DNA of 64,000 nt from Dysgonomonas sp. BGC7 (GCF_001261735.1 NZ_CVRP01000019.1:62001-126000), one strand, 5' to 3'. Positions 18,774 through 28,623 are shown, counted from the first letter of the stretch. The notes: generated by a model not told the origin, from the letters alone. A program made the numbers and translations.

Positions 18774-19733
18774 TTACAGAACAGATTCTATTTCTTTGCG
18801 TTGTGCACTAAAATATTTTTTTCGTAGGAGAATGTCACTTTGAGATATTCTTGTTGAAGTATGCCGTATAGCTTCAAAGCATTCTTTTTGTTTAAGACAC
18901 ACATTGCTATTTTTGGAATGTAATCCATAAATAGTAAATAATCTCAGTAAGGTAACACAAACATCATCCGATTCGTAGTAAATATGCGAAGTTTCAAAAT
19001 GCATGTTCGATAAATAAATATCAACACTGTTTCCTCTATATTTTCGCTGTCCAGATGTACAGATCATTTCCAATTCATCTATTAATGACAATATTTCTTG
19101 TTTCAACTGTTCTTTTTCCAGATCATTAACTTTGCCCATTTTATGAAGATGAGAAATATCTTCAGCAAAAAATTTAAATATTCTTTTATTGAGAATATAC
19201 TGTGTATTCTTTACATTAGATAAAGCTTCTCTGCATTTATGCTGATAACTTTTCATTTCATCACTCACAGTATATTTTGCCAGGGGTATCATTTGCCGAT
19301 ATGGTGCTATAAAATTAAAAACATATTTATAAACCTGAAATTTGGATATTAATTCATAATTCAAAGGAAATGTATATGGAATAGTATTAAATGCGCCATA
19401 AACGGAAGAATTTTCTGAATGAGACAAGCTCTGAAAGTATACGGTTTGTTCGTTTAATAATTGGAAATAACTTTCCTCAGGTTTACTCTCTTCCTGCATA
19501 TTTAGTTTAATGATTGTTACATTATTCTGATACAATCGATCTAACGAAATATTCAATTTTTGTGCAATAAGAATTGCTTCATCTAACGAAAAAGAAGTTT
19601 CTCCATATATTCTTCGGTATATTGCCTCTTTACCTAATGGTAGTACATTTAACAGCCAACTCGCTACCGACTTCTCGCTAGGTAATAATAGTTTTATAGT
19701 TTCGATAAATTTTTCGTTAGGAATGATGTTCAT
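18774..19733 (-). CDS. HTH-domain protein, probable regulator (paralogue A)
   Basis: This 319-residue protein shares the pattern of the downstream paralogue: VLPLGKEAIYRRIYGETSF and SLDEAILIAQKLNISLDRLY in the first 75 residues, then a C-terminal domain rich in aromatic and charged residues (about 90-319). It has no signal peptide. The paralogues diverge most between residues 75 and 150. The pair is probably one transcription unit. The C-terminal domain may sense a ligand or another protein, but nothing in the sequence shows which. Confidence 0.7.
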   Translation of the reverse strand: MNIIPNEKFIETIKLLLPSEKSVASWLLNVLPLGKEAIYRRIYGETSFSLDEAILIAQKLNISLDRLYQNNVTIIKLNMQEESKPEESYFQLLNEQTVYFQSLSHSENSSVYGAFNTIPYTFPLNYELISKFQVYKYVFNFIAPYRQMIPLAKYTVSDEMKSYQHKCREALSNVKNTQYILNKRIFKFFAEDISHLHKMGKVNDLEKEQLKQEILSLIDELEMICTSGQRKYRGNSVDIYLSNMHFETSHIYYESDDVCVTLLRLFTIYGLHSKNSNVCLKQKECFEAIRHTSTRISQSDILLRKKYFSAQRKEIESVL

Positions 19734-20710
19734 AACACAACAAGCTTTACATTGATTTTAACAAATGGGCATTAGTATTGTTTATCTCAAATAATCAATA
19801 TCTATATTTGGAGAGGATAAAAATACAAAAAATATATGACTGTTAATTAATATATTATAACATTTTCAAATTAAAACAAAATGAAAGAGATTATAAAAAC
19901 ACCAACAACTAATGAATTAGAGCTAAATACGCAACAAGTAGAGAGTTATACGACGAACATAAAGGTAAGATATAAATTGAAGATGAGCTTTTCTTAATGA
20001 TTTCTAGCTACAATGCAGGTAAGTAATCGGTAGTAGAAGAAATTATGATAATATCTTTATGCCTTTGTATTTCTATTGTGCTTTCAAGAACAAAATGTAT
20101 TGTCTATTGCGTGACAATGGGAAGAGCTAAAATGATTTCCTAATTTACCATGATCTGCTAACATTTTCTTATATTGCATAATAGCGAAAAAAAGGATAGG
20201 ACAAATAAAAATTTGCATGATAAGTGTACAAAAGAAATAAAGAAGCCTTAATAATGAATCATACAATACTTTAGCGATTACAAAAATTAACGCTTCCTTG
20301 TTTTTTAACTAAGTACGAAAAGCCTAGATAACTTCTGCTTATACTTTTACAAAAGTAAAATTAAAATCTAGTATGTTCGGTGATTGTTGTTTCATAATCT
20401 AAGAAGAAAACATATACAGTAATCCTCTTTACTAAAATCCTTGAGGATATTTTATGTATCAATTATATATACAGGCTCTAGTTATTTTCTCTGCAATCAA
20501 GTCTTCAAAACTAATCTTTTGAAAAATATAGATTATGAGAATATTCATTGAAACGACTTTCTTCAATCATTTATCCGATTTATCACATAGATGAATTATT
20601 TAATAATTTTTGTCAGGGTTAATTACCATTTTACCAGTCCATTGAATATGAGTCTTTTACTCAGATACATGTTATAAAACATACAGTTAAGTAATGGTTA
20701 ATAATAAGAA
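19734..20710. other. Long gene-poor AT-rich stretch with a possible gene remnant
   Basis: About 1 kb separates the HTH pair from the sialic-acid promoter. A 38-codon frame at 19881-19997 (starting MKEIIKTPTTNELELNTQQ) is followed in another frame by a protein-like stretch (IEDELFLMISSYNAGK, near 20010). The two look like pieces of one decayed gene. I do not recognise the family. The rest is AT-rich with no credible open frame; a 60-codon minus-strand frame at 20084-20266 has no supporting signal. Confidence 0.35.
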
Positions 20711-20715
20711 TGCTA

Positions 20716-20746
20716 TTTGCATAATAAAAAAACATATCTATATTTG
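20716..20746 (+). promoter_or_regulatory. Promoter of the sialic-acid locus (TTTG-N19-TATATTTG)
   Basis: TTTG at 20716-20719 and TATATTTG at 20739-20746 are separated by 19 bases, an exact fit to the Bacteroidetes promoter consensus (-33 TTTG, N19-21, -7 TAnnTTTG). The -7 box overlaps the left arm of the palindrome at 20741-20757, so a bound repressor would block RNA polymerase. The first gene starts about 60 bases downstream. Confidence 0.75.
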
Positions 20747-20757
20747 TCAGACAAATA
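20741..20757. promoter_or_regulatory. FadR/GntR-type operator, site 1 (perfect palindrome)
   Basis: TATTTGTCAGACAAATA is a perfect 17-bp palindrome around a central A. Its core TTGTCAGACAA has the FadR-subfamily form (E. coli FadR: TGGTCnGACCA). The FadR-type regulator encoded at 28718 is the obvious candidate ligand. The same element with one change lies before the lyase gene (30718-30734), and a diverged copy lies before the regulator gene (28626-28642). Confidence 0.75.
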
Positions 20758-20810
20758 ATACAAATGTTACGTATTAGTTAAATTCTTAGTTATAACATGT
20801 GAAAAATATT

Positions 20811-22052
20811 ATGAGAAAAGTTAGCCTACTATTATTTCTTTTTCCATTGCTCATAGCAATGAATTCATGTAACGATGAAGAAAATTCAAATGCAGAGAAA
20901 ATGTCAGATCAGGTTATTTTGATCATTGACAATGATACACAAGCGCCACGATCCGAGGAGCCTCTACTAATAATCAGTTATGGGAATGATGGAAAAGTAG
21001 CTTATAAAAGAGTTTATATCACAGATAAAAAAGGTGAGTTGGACTTAAAGCTAGAGCGAGGTAAGTATCGGGCAGAATTTGCTTATATTTCTGGCAAAGA
21101 ACCAGATAATTTTCTAGAGTTTGACGTGGACAATAGTACACCCCGACAACTGATAATGCCTATATTTGATAAGAGAGATTACTATGATTGTACATTGCTG
21201 ATAATTGATACAGAAACTCTTCAACCTAGAATCAATGAACCCGTTATTTTTGCTTCTCTAAACGAAAATGATACTGAGATCAGTGCCAAGACTTTGATTA
21301 CTGATTCTAATGGAAAAATTTCATTTCATGTTGTTGCCGGAAAATACAGAGCTAAATTTGGTTATGAATCTTCCGATGAAATAGATAACACTTTCGACTT
21401 TTCAATAAAACCCGATGGAGATAAGAATATTGTGATGAGTGTAAAATCTAGTTCTTTAGATGATCGCAAACCTATTGGTTATACATACTTTGAAGATAAC
21501 TTCCATTGGGTCACCAGTGACTTTGGAGGTTCTGATTATATGAATGGTGACTTTCCTACCACCGAAACATACATCGCTAACATCAAAGATCCTTATCTGC
21601 TAAATAAAATCAACGCTGCCGGATGGACATTTGATGGTGTTGTATCCTTTAGATTGGGATATATCAAATTTGGCTCAGCTTCTAAAGTAAACTCATCGAA
21701 AGGAACAATCACTACTTTTCCATTAGTAGTTGATGCAGAAAAATATACAAACGTAAAGATAAAAGTGAAAGTTGCAAGATACTTAACAAAGGCCGGAGGT
21801 AAGGATGCAGAAAACTTTGTGACAGTATCTCTAGCTGGAAATGGATCATTTTCCAGATCATCTGCTCTAACATTTGTCACTCTACCTGCTACCAATGAAG
21901 CTTATAACGAATGGGTAGAATTAGAAGCCATTGCCTATAATGTGTCGTCAAATACGACAATAAGTATTGGGAAAGCGAATCTGATAAGTGTCGGACGCTT
22001 CTTCCTCGGAGGAGTAAGCATTACAAAAGATTCGAAGGCTGAGATCGAATAG
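20811..22052 (+). CDS. Surface lipoprotein with tandem repeats and a carbohydrate-binding-like domain
   Basis: From ATG 20811 this is a 413-residue lipoprotein (signal ending AMNSC). An in-frame GTG at 20799 would add four residues, but ATG gives a normal signal start. Two imperfect repeats of about 85 residues follow: VILIIDNDTQAPRSEEPLL with RGKYRAEFAY, then TLLIIDTETLQPRINEPV with AGKYRAKFGY. The C-terminal domain (about 215-410) looks like a jelly-roll (DNFHWVTSDFGGSDYMNGDF, RFFLGGVSI). It is the first gene of the sialic-acid locus, directly behind the operator-controlled promoter. Cell-surface glycan binding is inferred. I recognise no named family for the repeats. Confidence 0.75.
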   Translation: MRKVSLLLFLFPLLIAMNSCNDEENSNAEKMSDQVILIIDNDTQAPRSEEPLLIISYGNDGKVAYKRVYITDKKGELDLKLERGKYRAEFAYISGKEPDNFLEFDVDNSTPRQLIMPIFDKRDYYDCTLLIIDTETLQPRINEPVIFASLNENDTEISAKTLITDSNGKISFHVVAGKYRAKFGYESSDEIDNTFDFSIKPDGDKNIVMSVKSSSLDDRKPIGYTYFEDNFHWVTSDFGGSDYMNGDFPTTETYIANIKDPYLLNKINAAGWTFDGVVSFRLGYIKFGSASKVNSSKGTITTFPLVVDAEKYTNVKIKVKVARYLTKAGGKDAENFVTVSLAGNGSFSRSSALTFVTLPATNEAYNEWVELEAIAYNVSSNTTISIGKANLISVGRFFLGGVSITKDSKAEIE

Positions 22053-22140
22053 TAGCGAATAAGCTGTAATAAAGGGGTTCTGAAAAAATATAACCACCTC
22101 TCTTCTTTATCTCTGAAAATCATAATAAGGAATAAATAAC

Positions 22141-24108
22141 ATGAAATCTATAAATATCATACTATTCTTCTTTTCTTTTCTTTTCTTCTTTGCATGTAAT
22201 AATAGTGTAAATGAAGAAGATGACAAGAAAAATAATGGATCAGGATCAACCTCTGATCTGATAATCAATGCCCGAATACCATCGAACTTATCAGTATACG
22301 AAAGGCAAATAATAACCATCGGAGGAAAAGGATTTGAAGAAACTGATAAATTGGTTTTCAAATCATCTTATAATCAGTTCGAGGTAGTATTGACAAATGT
22401 CAGTAAATATGAAGCTTCTTTCACGATTCCCCAATCTATTAAAGAAGGCAAATATAATATTACTCTCGTAAGGTTGGATAAGCAACAAGTATTAGGCGAA
22501 ACAATTATTGCTATATCTATTAATACGGATATTCCGGATAAAGATGGAGCTACCATAAAAGGTGTAGTATATTGTGATGGTATAGGAGTCAAAGGAGTGC
22601 GAGTGTCAGATGGTATAACTACTACTATTACCGATGTTAACGGTTATTATTGGCTTCAGTCTGACAAATATCATGGATATGTCTTTATGGTTACACCTTC
22701 AGGTTATGAGTCGATGTCACCCAACAAAGCAACTCCTTCATTCTGGGCTACATTGACTCTCGGTACGGATATATGCGAACAACATAATTTTGAGTTACAA
22801 AAGAAAGACAATAATAAGCATATTATTATAGCAGCAACAGATATTCATTTGGCCAAAACAAAAATGAATGATGAACAGAACAAATTTAAAAATGGCTTTA
22901 TGGTCGATGCTCCGGCACTTATCAATAGCTATGGTAATACGACATCCTATGCGCTTATCTTAGGTGATATGTCTTTCGATCTGTATTGGTATGCCCATGA
23001 TTTCAATATTTTCGATTATAAAAATACAGTATCTTCTTTTCCTGTACCTATGTTTCATGTAATGGGAAATCATGACAACGACCCTTATATACCTAACGAT
23101 TTCGGAGCTGAGGCAAAGTATAAAAAAGCACTTGGCCCATCCTACTATTCTATGAATCTGGGTAAAGTGCATTACGTCGTTCTCGACAACAATATGTATG
23201 TAAATGATGGAGCTTCGCAAGGTGTTGTTGGAGAACGAAATATACAAAAGTATATAGAAGAAAAACAACTCAATTGGTTAAAGGAGGATTTAGCATCTAT
23301 TACAAATAAATCAACACCAATAATAGTTGGTCTACACTGTCAAACCCATGTGAATAACATCTCTGGATTTGGTAACGTATCATCGTTCAGTCCATCAGAC
23401 AAAAGAGACGAATTTATGGCCTGTTTTCAAAGTTTCAACAATGTCCATTTCCTTACAGGACACGGACATTTCAATGCTAATCTGATATTAAGCCCCCATA
23501 TTATGGAGCACACAACTGCTGCTGTTTGTGAGACATGGTGGTGGGCAAGCAGACTTTCTGGAGTACCAATATGTAAAGACGGAAGCCCTGCGGGATATGG
23601 TGTGTACGAAATAGATGGTACAGATATAAAATGGTATTATAAAGGGATAAATAAAGATAAAAATTATCAATTCAGAACTTATGACATGAATACCGTAAGG
23701 CCAGTCTTCGAGAAAGCGGAAAATAAAGCTATCTTAGCTCAATTCAGCAATCGGGGTAATGGAAATGATTACGAAGGTATAGGCGAAAATACTGTATTGC
23801 TAAATATATGGAATTATGATCCGCAATGGAAAATATCTGTAAAGGAAGAGGGTAAGACAGGAGAATTAACTTGTATCCGTACATTATTACGAGATCCTTT
23901 ACATACTATTTGCTACGAACTACCTCGATGGAACACTGTCGATAAAGTTATTAGCAATGATTTTGCATCCAATCCAAACTCTCATATGTTTGTCATACAA
24001 ACCAGTAGTCCGACTTCTACCATTAATATTGAAGTCACCGACCGATTTGGAAATATATATAAAGAAGTGATGACACGTCCGAAAGAGTTTTCAACATCTA
24101 TCTTCTAA
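22141..24108 (+). CDS. Calcineurin-like phosphoesterase lipoprotein
   Basis: This 655-residue lipoprotein (signal ending FFFAC) has an IPT/Ig-like domain (about 38-125) and a carboxypeptidase-regulatory-like domain (about 138-215). A metallophosphoesterase domain carries the full metal set: Asp234 and His236 (ATDIHLAK), Asp276 (LGDMSFD), Asn310-His311 (GNHD), His399 (GLHCQ) and His441/His443 (GHGHF). A C-terminal beta domain completes the calcineurin-like three-part layout. It is secreted and anchored, and should hydrolyse a phosphate mono- or diester outside the cytoplasm. The substrate is unknown. It is followed two bases later by a glycerophosphodiesterase, so the two probably work in sequence. 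Confidence 0.85.
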   Translation: MKSINIILFFFSFLFFFACNNSVNEEDDKKNNGSGSTSDLIINARIPSNLSVYERQIITIGGKGFEETDKLVFKSSYNQFEVVLTNVSKYEASFTIPQSIKEGKYNITLVRLDKQQVLGETIIAISINTDIPDKDGATIKGVVYCDGIGVKGVRVSDGITTTITDVNGYYWLQSDKYHGYVFMVTPSGYESMSPNKATPSFWATLTLGTDICEQHNFELQKKDNNKHIIIAATDIHLAKTKMNDEQNKFKNGFMVDAPALINSYGNTTSYALILGDMSFDLYWYAHDFNIFDYKNTVSSFPVPMFHVMGNHDNDPYIPNDFGAEAKYKKALGPSYYSMNLGKVHYVVLDNNMYVNDGASQGVVGERNIQKYIEEKQLNWLKEDLASITNKSTPIIVGLHCQTHVNNISGFGNVSSFSPSDKRDEFMACFQSFNNVHFLTGHGHFNANLILSPHIMEHTTAAVCETWWWASRLSGVPICKDGSPAGYGVYEIDGTDIKWYYKGINKDKNYQFRTYDMNTVRPVFEKAENKAILAQFSNRGNGNDYEGIGENTVLLNIWNYDPQWKISVKEEGKTGELTCIRTLLRDPLHTICYELPRWNTVDKVISNDFASNPNSHMFVIQTSSPTSTINIEVTDRFGNIYKEVMTRPKEFSTSIF

Positions 24109-24110
24109 AT

Positions 24111-25025
24111 ATGGCCAGTATAAAATACCTAAACCTTTTGCTATATTCGTTATTAGTAGCAATAACAATGAGCTGTAACATCGTAAAAAATGAGTCTTCA
24201 GACCAAACAGTATTTGATATGCAAGCCCACAGAGGAGGACGTGGGCTAATGCCTGAAAATACAATCGAAGCAATGCTAGATGCTATAGATCGTGGTGTGT
24301 ATACTCTCGAACTTGATTTACAAATATCAAAGGACAAGCAGGTTATTGTATCTCATGATCCATATTTTAATGAGAAAATAACCACAACCTATGATGGTAC
24401 ATATCTGACAAAGAAAGAATCTCGAAAAACACTATTGTATAAAATGACATACGCCGAAATACAAAAGTATGATATCGGACAAAAAACAAATCCTGACTTT
24501 CCTCGCAAGAAAAATATCCAGGCACATGTACCTCTTCTTTCAGAACTAATAAGAGAAGCTGAAAAATATGCTAAAGGTAAAAATATGGTCATGCATTATA
24601 ATATTGAAATAAAAGCTACAGAAAAAGGAGATTATGTAGAACATCCTCCTATCGACGAGTTTGTGGATCTGGCATTGAAAACAATAAAAACAAATAATAT
24701 ATCCGAACGAACAATAATACAGTCTTTCGATGTCAGAGTTCTACGACTGCTTCATAATAAATATCCGACAATGAAGACCTCGTATCTTGTGAACTACAAA
24801 GAGAAAAAACCTGTATCAAAACTTATTGATTTGCTAGGGTTTACACCTAATATATACAGTCCAGATTATCGACATATTACAGATGAATTAGTTAGTTATT
24901 GCCATTCTAGGAATATAAAAGTAATACCTTGGACAGTCAATGATATTGAAACAATGAATAGATTGAGATTGATGAAAGTGGATGGAGTTATAACTGACTA
25001 TCCCGATTTATTTGAACAATTGTAA
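24111..25025 (+). CDS. Glycerophosphodiester phosphodiesterase lipoprotein
   Basis: This 304-residue lipoprotein has a signal ending TMSC (Cys22) and then a GDPD domain. It shows catalytic His40 and Arg41 in QAHRGGRG, ENT at 49-51, metal ligands Glu67 and Asp69 in TLELDLQ, and second catalytic His82 in SHDP. The end, PWTVNDIETM and GVITDYPDL, is typical of the family. It should split glycerophosphodiesters into glycerol phosphate and an alcohol in the periplasm or at the surface. It starts two bases after the phosphoesterase stop, which indicates coupled expression. Its place in a sialic-acid locus is unusual. Confidence 0.9.
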   Translation: MASIKYLNLLLYSLLVAITMSCNIVKNESSDQTVFDMQAHRGGRGLMPENTIEAMLDAIDRGVYTLELDLQISKDKQVIVSHDPYFNEKITTTYDGTYLTKKESRKTLLYKMTYAEIQKYDIGQKTNPDFPRKKNIQAHVPLLSELIREAEKYAKGKNMVMHYNIEIKATEKGDYVEHPPIDEFVDLALKTIKTNNISERTIIQSFDVRVLRLLHNKYPTMKTSYLVNYKEKKPVSKLIDLLGFTPNIYSPDYRHITDELVSYCHSRNIKVIPWTVNDIETMNRLRLMKVDGVITDYPDLFEQL

Positions 25026-25063
25026 ATAAGAAAAAGTATACTTAAATATAAAAAGACAACGTT

Positions 25064-25594
25064 ATGAAAAACTTATTTTTAATATTATTCTCATCATTTA
25101 TTTTTACTTCATTATTTTTTTCCTGCAATACAGAAATAGACGATATGCCTCAAAATAACATTATTGGTAGATGGGAATATAGCCATTTGGTTTGGGATAG
25201 TGCCGGAGGTAATTATAAAGCCACACGCGAAGCTATTCAAAAAGATTTACATAATAGATGGAAAGATATAGAGAAAGGCGCTTTTAGCTACGAATTTACT
25301 AAAGACGGAAAATTCCTTTACAACAATGAGTATAGAGGACAATACATTTTTACAGGCAGTGGCTTAATTATAAATAATTTGGAAGACAAAACGAATGTTG
25401 ATAAGGGTTCTCTTCAATTTAATTTCGTCGGCAACGAACTACACGTCCTTCATAATTTCGCCAGCGAATATAGGGATGAAAATAACTATCTTGCTAATAT
25501 TGAATTATTGAAAAGTATTGGTGTGACTACCGGTTTGGATAGTCCTCAGCATATATATGGGGCATGGGTAAAGTTAGCTTTTGTAAAACAATAA
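25064..25594 (+). CDS. Small lipocalin-like lipoprotein
   Basis: This 176-residue protein has a lipobox (LFFSC, Cys21). The mature part starts NIIGRWEYSHLVW, and the sequence alternates strands (FSYEFTKDGKFLYNNEYRGQYIF, LQFNFVGNELHVLHNF) like lipocalin-type proteins of Bacteroidales. It ends AWVKLAFVKQ. It lies in the sialic-acid operon between the phosphodiesterase and sialidase genes, 38 bases from each. No catalytic motif is visible. Ligand binding or an accessory role is inferred. Confidence 0.65.
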   Translation: MKNLFLILFSSFIFTSLFFSCNTEIDDMPQNNIIGRWEYSHLVWDSAGGNYKATREAIQKDLHNRWKDIEKGAFSYEFTKDGKFLYNNEYRGQYIFTGSGLIINNLEDKTNVDKGSLQFNFVGNELHVLHNFASEYRDENNYLANIELLKSIGVTTGLDSPQHIYGAWVKLAFVKQ

Positions 25595-25631
25595 ATCAGA
25601 CAACAGATTTTTATCCAATAAAGTATCTAAG

Positions 25632-27275
25632 ATGAATAGTACACGAAATAAAATTATCTTTTTTTTAGTATCTGTATTTACTGTAATCTTTGTAGATGCA
25701 GCCAATATAAAGGTTAATATTCAGCGCCCAACACTTCCTGTACTGGCACAAAAAAACATCAACCCAACTATACGGTTGGATATAAAAAACGAAAGGAAGG
25801 AAAATTTCTCAATTAATGAAATTACAATCTCACTTGAAGGAACAAAACTTATTAGCGACATAGTATCGGTGGGTATATGTAGAGCCGATAAAAGAGGGTT
25901 TATAGATACAGCGAATGTTCTTTTCGAAAAAGAATGTACAGTTCCAAGGGTGATTTTCAATAACAATATATCAGTATCAGGCGACTCAATATCTTTGTGG
26001 ATATTTGTTAAGACAAAAGATGAGATAGATTTGAAAAATCGTATACATATATCTTGTCCTAGTATACTTATAGATAAAGCACCTGTGCCCATAAATGATT
26101 TTAAGAGTAAGAAATGGCTTCGGACGGGAATTGCATTGCGAAAAGAAGGTTTAGATGGAGTGGCTAAATCTCGGATACCGGGATTAGTCACATCTAAAAA
26201 AGGCACATTGCTTGCAATCTACGATGCACGCTGGGAGTCTGTTCGTGATTTGCAAGGAAATATGGATATAGCCCTACAACGCAGCTTCGATGAAGGTCGT
26301 ACGTGGCAGCCTATGCAAATTATCATAGACATGGGCGAATGGGGAGGCCTACCTCAAAAATATAATGGAGTAAGTGATGCCTGTATTTTGATAGATGATG
26401 TTACCAGCGATATATATGTAATTAGCTTATGGATGCATGGCATACTAGATAAGGAGACAGGCAAATGGGTTGAAGGTCTCAATGCCCAAAGCGAGCAATG
26501 GACGCATCAATGGATTGGCAGGGGCTCTCAACCGGGATTAAATGTAAAACAGACATCTCAAATTCTAATGGTCAAGAGTTCTGATGATGGTCTTACATGG
26601 AGTAAGCCCGTAAATATTACTAAACAAGTAAAACGTCCGGAATGGTGGCTATTTGCTCCGGCTCCGGGACATGGTATTACACTCAAAGACGGCACTTTGG
26701 TATTCCCTTCGCAGGGAAGAGACGAAAACGGACTGCCTTTTTCGAATATCATGTGGAGTAAAGACCGAGGAAAGACTTGGAAGACAAGTAATCCCGCACA
26801 TAGCGATGTGACTGAATGTATGGCTGTTGAACTCACAGATGGCAGAGTTATGCTGAATATGCGGGATAACAGAAACAAGAAAAACAAAGAGATTAATGGA
26901 CGAAGAGTGTCGATAACTTCGGATTTGGGTGAAACATGGATCGAGCATCCTACTTCTCGTAAAGCTCTGATAGAGCCAACTTGTATGGGAAGCATACATC
27001 GTCACACTTATACCAAAAATGGAGGTAAGCACAATGTACTTCTATTTTCAAATCCAAATTCTAAATTACGAAGAGAAAGATTAACAATAAAGGCTAGCCT
27101 TGACGATGGTATGACTTGGCCTAAAAAACAATCTATTATGTTGGATGAGTATAGAGGATGGGCGTATTCTTGTATAACATCAATAGATGAGAACACAATA
27201 GGTATTCTATATGAAAGCAGTCAGGCAGATATGGTGTTTCAACAAATAGAAATTAAAGAATTGATACATAAATAA
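25632..27275 (+). CDS. nanH: GH33 exo-alpha-sialidase
   Basis: This 547-residue protein has a signal peptide to about residue 23. An N-terminal beta-sandwich domain (about 25-155) is typical of Bacteroides sialidases, and a six-bladed propeller follows. It shows the RIP motif with Arg181, five Asp boxes (SFDEGRTW about 218, SSDDGLTW about 316, SKDRGKTW about 376, TSDLGETW about 429, SLDDGMTW about 489), Arg411 in NMRDN, and the catalytic tyrosine region GWAYSC near 510. It releases terminal sialic acid from host or dietary glycoconjugates. There is no lipobox, so it is probably periplasmic or secreted. The downstream transporter, epimerase and lyase use its product. Confidence 0.93.
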   Translation: MNSTRNKIIFFLVSVFTVIFVDAANIKVNIQRPTLPVLAQKNINPTIRLDIKNERKENFSINEITISLEGTKLISDIVSVGICRADKRGFIDTANVLFEKECTVPRVIFNNNISVSGDSISLWIFVKTKDEIDLKNRIHISCPSILIDKAPVPINDFKSKKWLRTGIALRKEGLDGVAKSRIPGLVTSKKGTLLAIYDARWESVRDLQGNMDIALQRSFDEGRTWQPMQIIIDMGEWGGLPQKYNGVSDACILIDDVTSDIYVISLWMHGILDKETGKWVEGLNAQSEQWTHQWIGRGSQPGLNVKQTSQILMVKSSDDGLTWSKPVNITKQVKRPEWWLFAPAPGHGITLKDGTLVFPSQGRDENGLPFSNIMWSKDRGKTWKTSNPAHSDVTECMAVELTDGRVMLNMRDNRNKKNKEINGRRVSITSDLGETWIEHPTSRKALIEPTCMGSIHRHTYTKNGGKHNVLLFSNPNSKLRRERLTIKASLDDGMTWPKKQSIMLDEYRGWAYSCITSIDENTIGILYESSQADMVFQQIEIKELIHK

Positions 27276-27276
27276 G

Positions 27277-28527
27277 ATGGAAAAGGTAAAAAGCAATAAT
27301 ATATATCCGTGGATAGTAGTCGGCCTGTTGTGGGTAGTTGCTCTATTAAACTATATGGACAGACAGATGCTGTCGACCATGCGTGTGCCTATGATGGGTG
27401 ATATTCAGGAGTTAGAGTCTGCTGCAAATTTTGGTAGATTGATGGCTGTTTTTTTATGGATATATGGACTAATGAGTCCTATATCGGGAATTATAGCTGA
27501 TAAATTGAGTAAGAAATGGCTCATAGTAGGTAGCTTGGCCGTTTGGTCAGGTGTAACCTACCTGATGGGATATACAACAGAATTTTCCCAGCTCTACATT
27601 CTACGTGGAATAATGGGTGTGAGTGAGGCCCTGTATCTTCCTGCCGCATTGGCTCTGATTGCCGAATACCACTCTCGTACCAGATCTCTGGCAGTAGGTA
27701 TACATATGACAGGACTATATGCGGGACAAGCTCTCGGTGGATTTGGTGCTACTATAGCAGCTATGTATACATGGCATACCACCTTTCATTGGTTTGGTAT
27801 CATTGGTGTTGTGTATAGTCTCTTTCTTGCATTATTCCTTAAAGATTTGAAAAAAGAACTAGCTCCTCAACTAACGATAAATAAGCCAAAAGAGAAAAAA
27901 ATGCTATTCAGTGGAGTCGCAATGCTTCTCACAAATGTTTCTTTTTGGGTTATACTCCTCTATTTCTGTATTCCAAGTTTGCCGGGCTGGGCTACCAAAA
28001 ACTGGTTGCCAACATTATTCTCAAACAATCTATCGATTGACATGTCTTCAGCAGGACCAATGTCTACTATAACAATAGCAGCAGCTTCTTTTGTCGGTGT
28101 CATATTCGGAGGATTCTTATCCGATCGATGGATACTGAAAAATATAAGAGGTCGAATTTATACGAGCGCTATCGGGGTGTTCCTACTCATACCTTCTCTT
28201 ATATTAATAGGTTTTGGACATACGATACTTACAGTAATGATAGGTGCTATACTTTTTGGAGTCGGTTTTGGAATGTTCGATGCCAACAATATGCCTATTC
28301 TTTGTCAATTTGTCCCATCTAGATATAGAGCTACCGCATACGGTATAATGAATATGGCCGGAGTGTTTGCTGGTGCTACGATAACAGGTATATTGGGCAA
28401 ATCGATGGATTCAGGTAACTTAGGGCGTGATTTTGCTCTGATGGCCGGTATTGTATTTATTGTACTTCTCATTCAATTAGCATTTTTACGTCCCAAGGTT
28501 GTAGATATGACTGATGGTGATGAGTAG
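27277..28527 (+). CDS. nanT: MFS sialic-acid transporter (NanT-like)
   Basis: This 416-residue protein is an inner-membrane MFS carrier with about 12 hydrophobic segments. The first is followed by LNYMDRQMLSTMRVP, characteristic of the organic-anion/sialate branch, and a second-half signature SDRWILKNIRGR lies near residue 286. It starts one base after the sialidase stop. Position between sialidase and lyase supports uptake of N-acetylneuraminate into the cytoplasm. Substrate assignment is from context and family. Confidence 0.87.
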   Translation: MEKVKSNNIYPWIVVGLLWVVALLNYMDRQMLSTMRVPMMGDIQELESAANFGRLMAVFLWIYGLMSPISGIIADKLSKKWLIVGSLAVWSGVTYLMGYTTEFSQLYILRGIMGVSEALYLPAALALIAEYHSRTRSLAVGIHMTGLYAGQALGGFGATIAAMYTWHTTFHWFGIIGVVYSLFLALFLKDLKKELAPQLTINKPKEKKMLFSGVAMLLTNVSFWVILLYFCIPSLPGWATKNWLPTLFSNNLSIDMSSAGPMSTITIAAASFVGVIFGGFLSDRWILKNIRGRIYTSAIGVFLLIPSLILIGFGHTILTVMIGAILFGVGFGMFDANNMPILCQFVPSRYRATAYGIMNMAGVFAGATITGILGKSMDSGNLGRDFALMAGIVFIVLLIQLAFLRPKVVDMTDGDE

Positions 28528-28623
28528 TCAGCAGCAATACAAATCGTAAATATTGTTCTCATGCAGCATACATAACTTAATATAAGAATATAAGAACAGG
28601 TACACAAATCGGAATCTAATTCC

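Noticed and set aside
20084-20266. 60-codon minus-strand frame
   Set aside because: It is hydrophobic and Cys-rich with no start signal, no family pattern and no neighbour support.
25595-25631. ATCAGACAACA before the sialidase gene as a fourth operator
   Set aside because: Only the right half resembles the palindrome; the left half is absent and no -7 box overlaps it.
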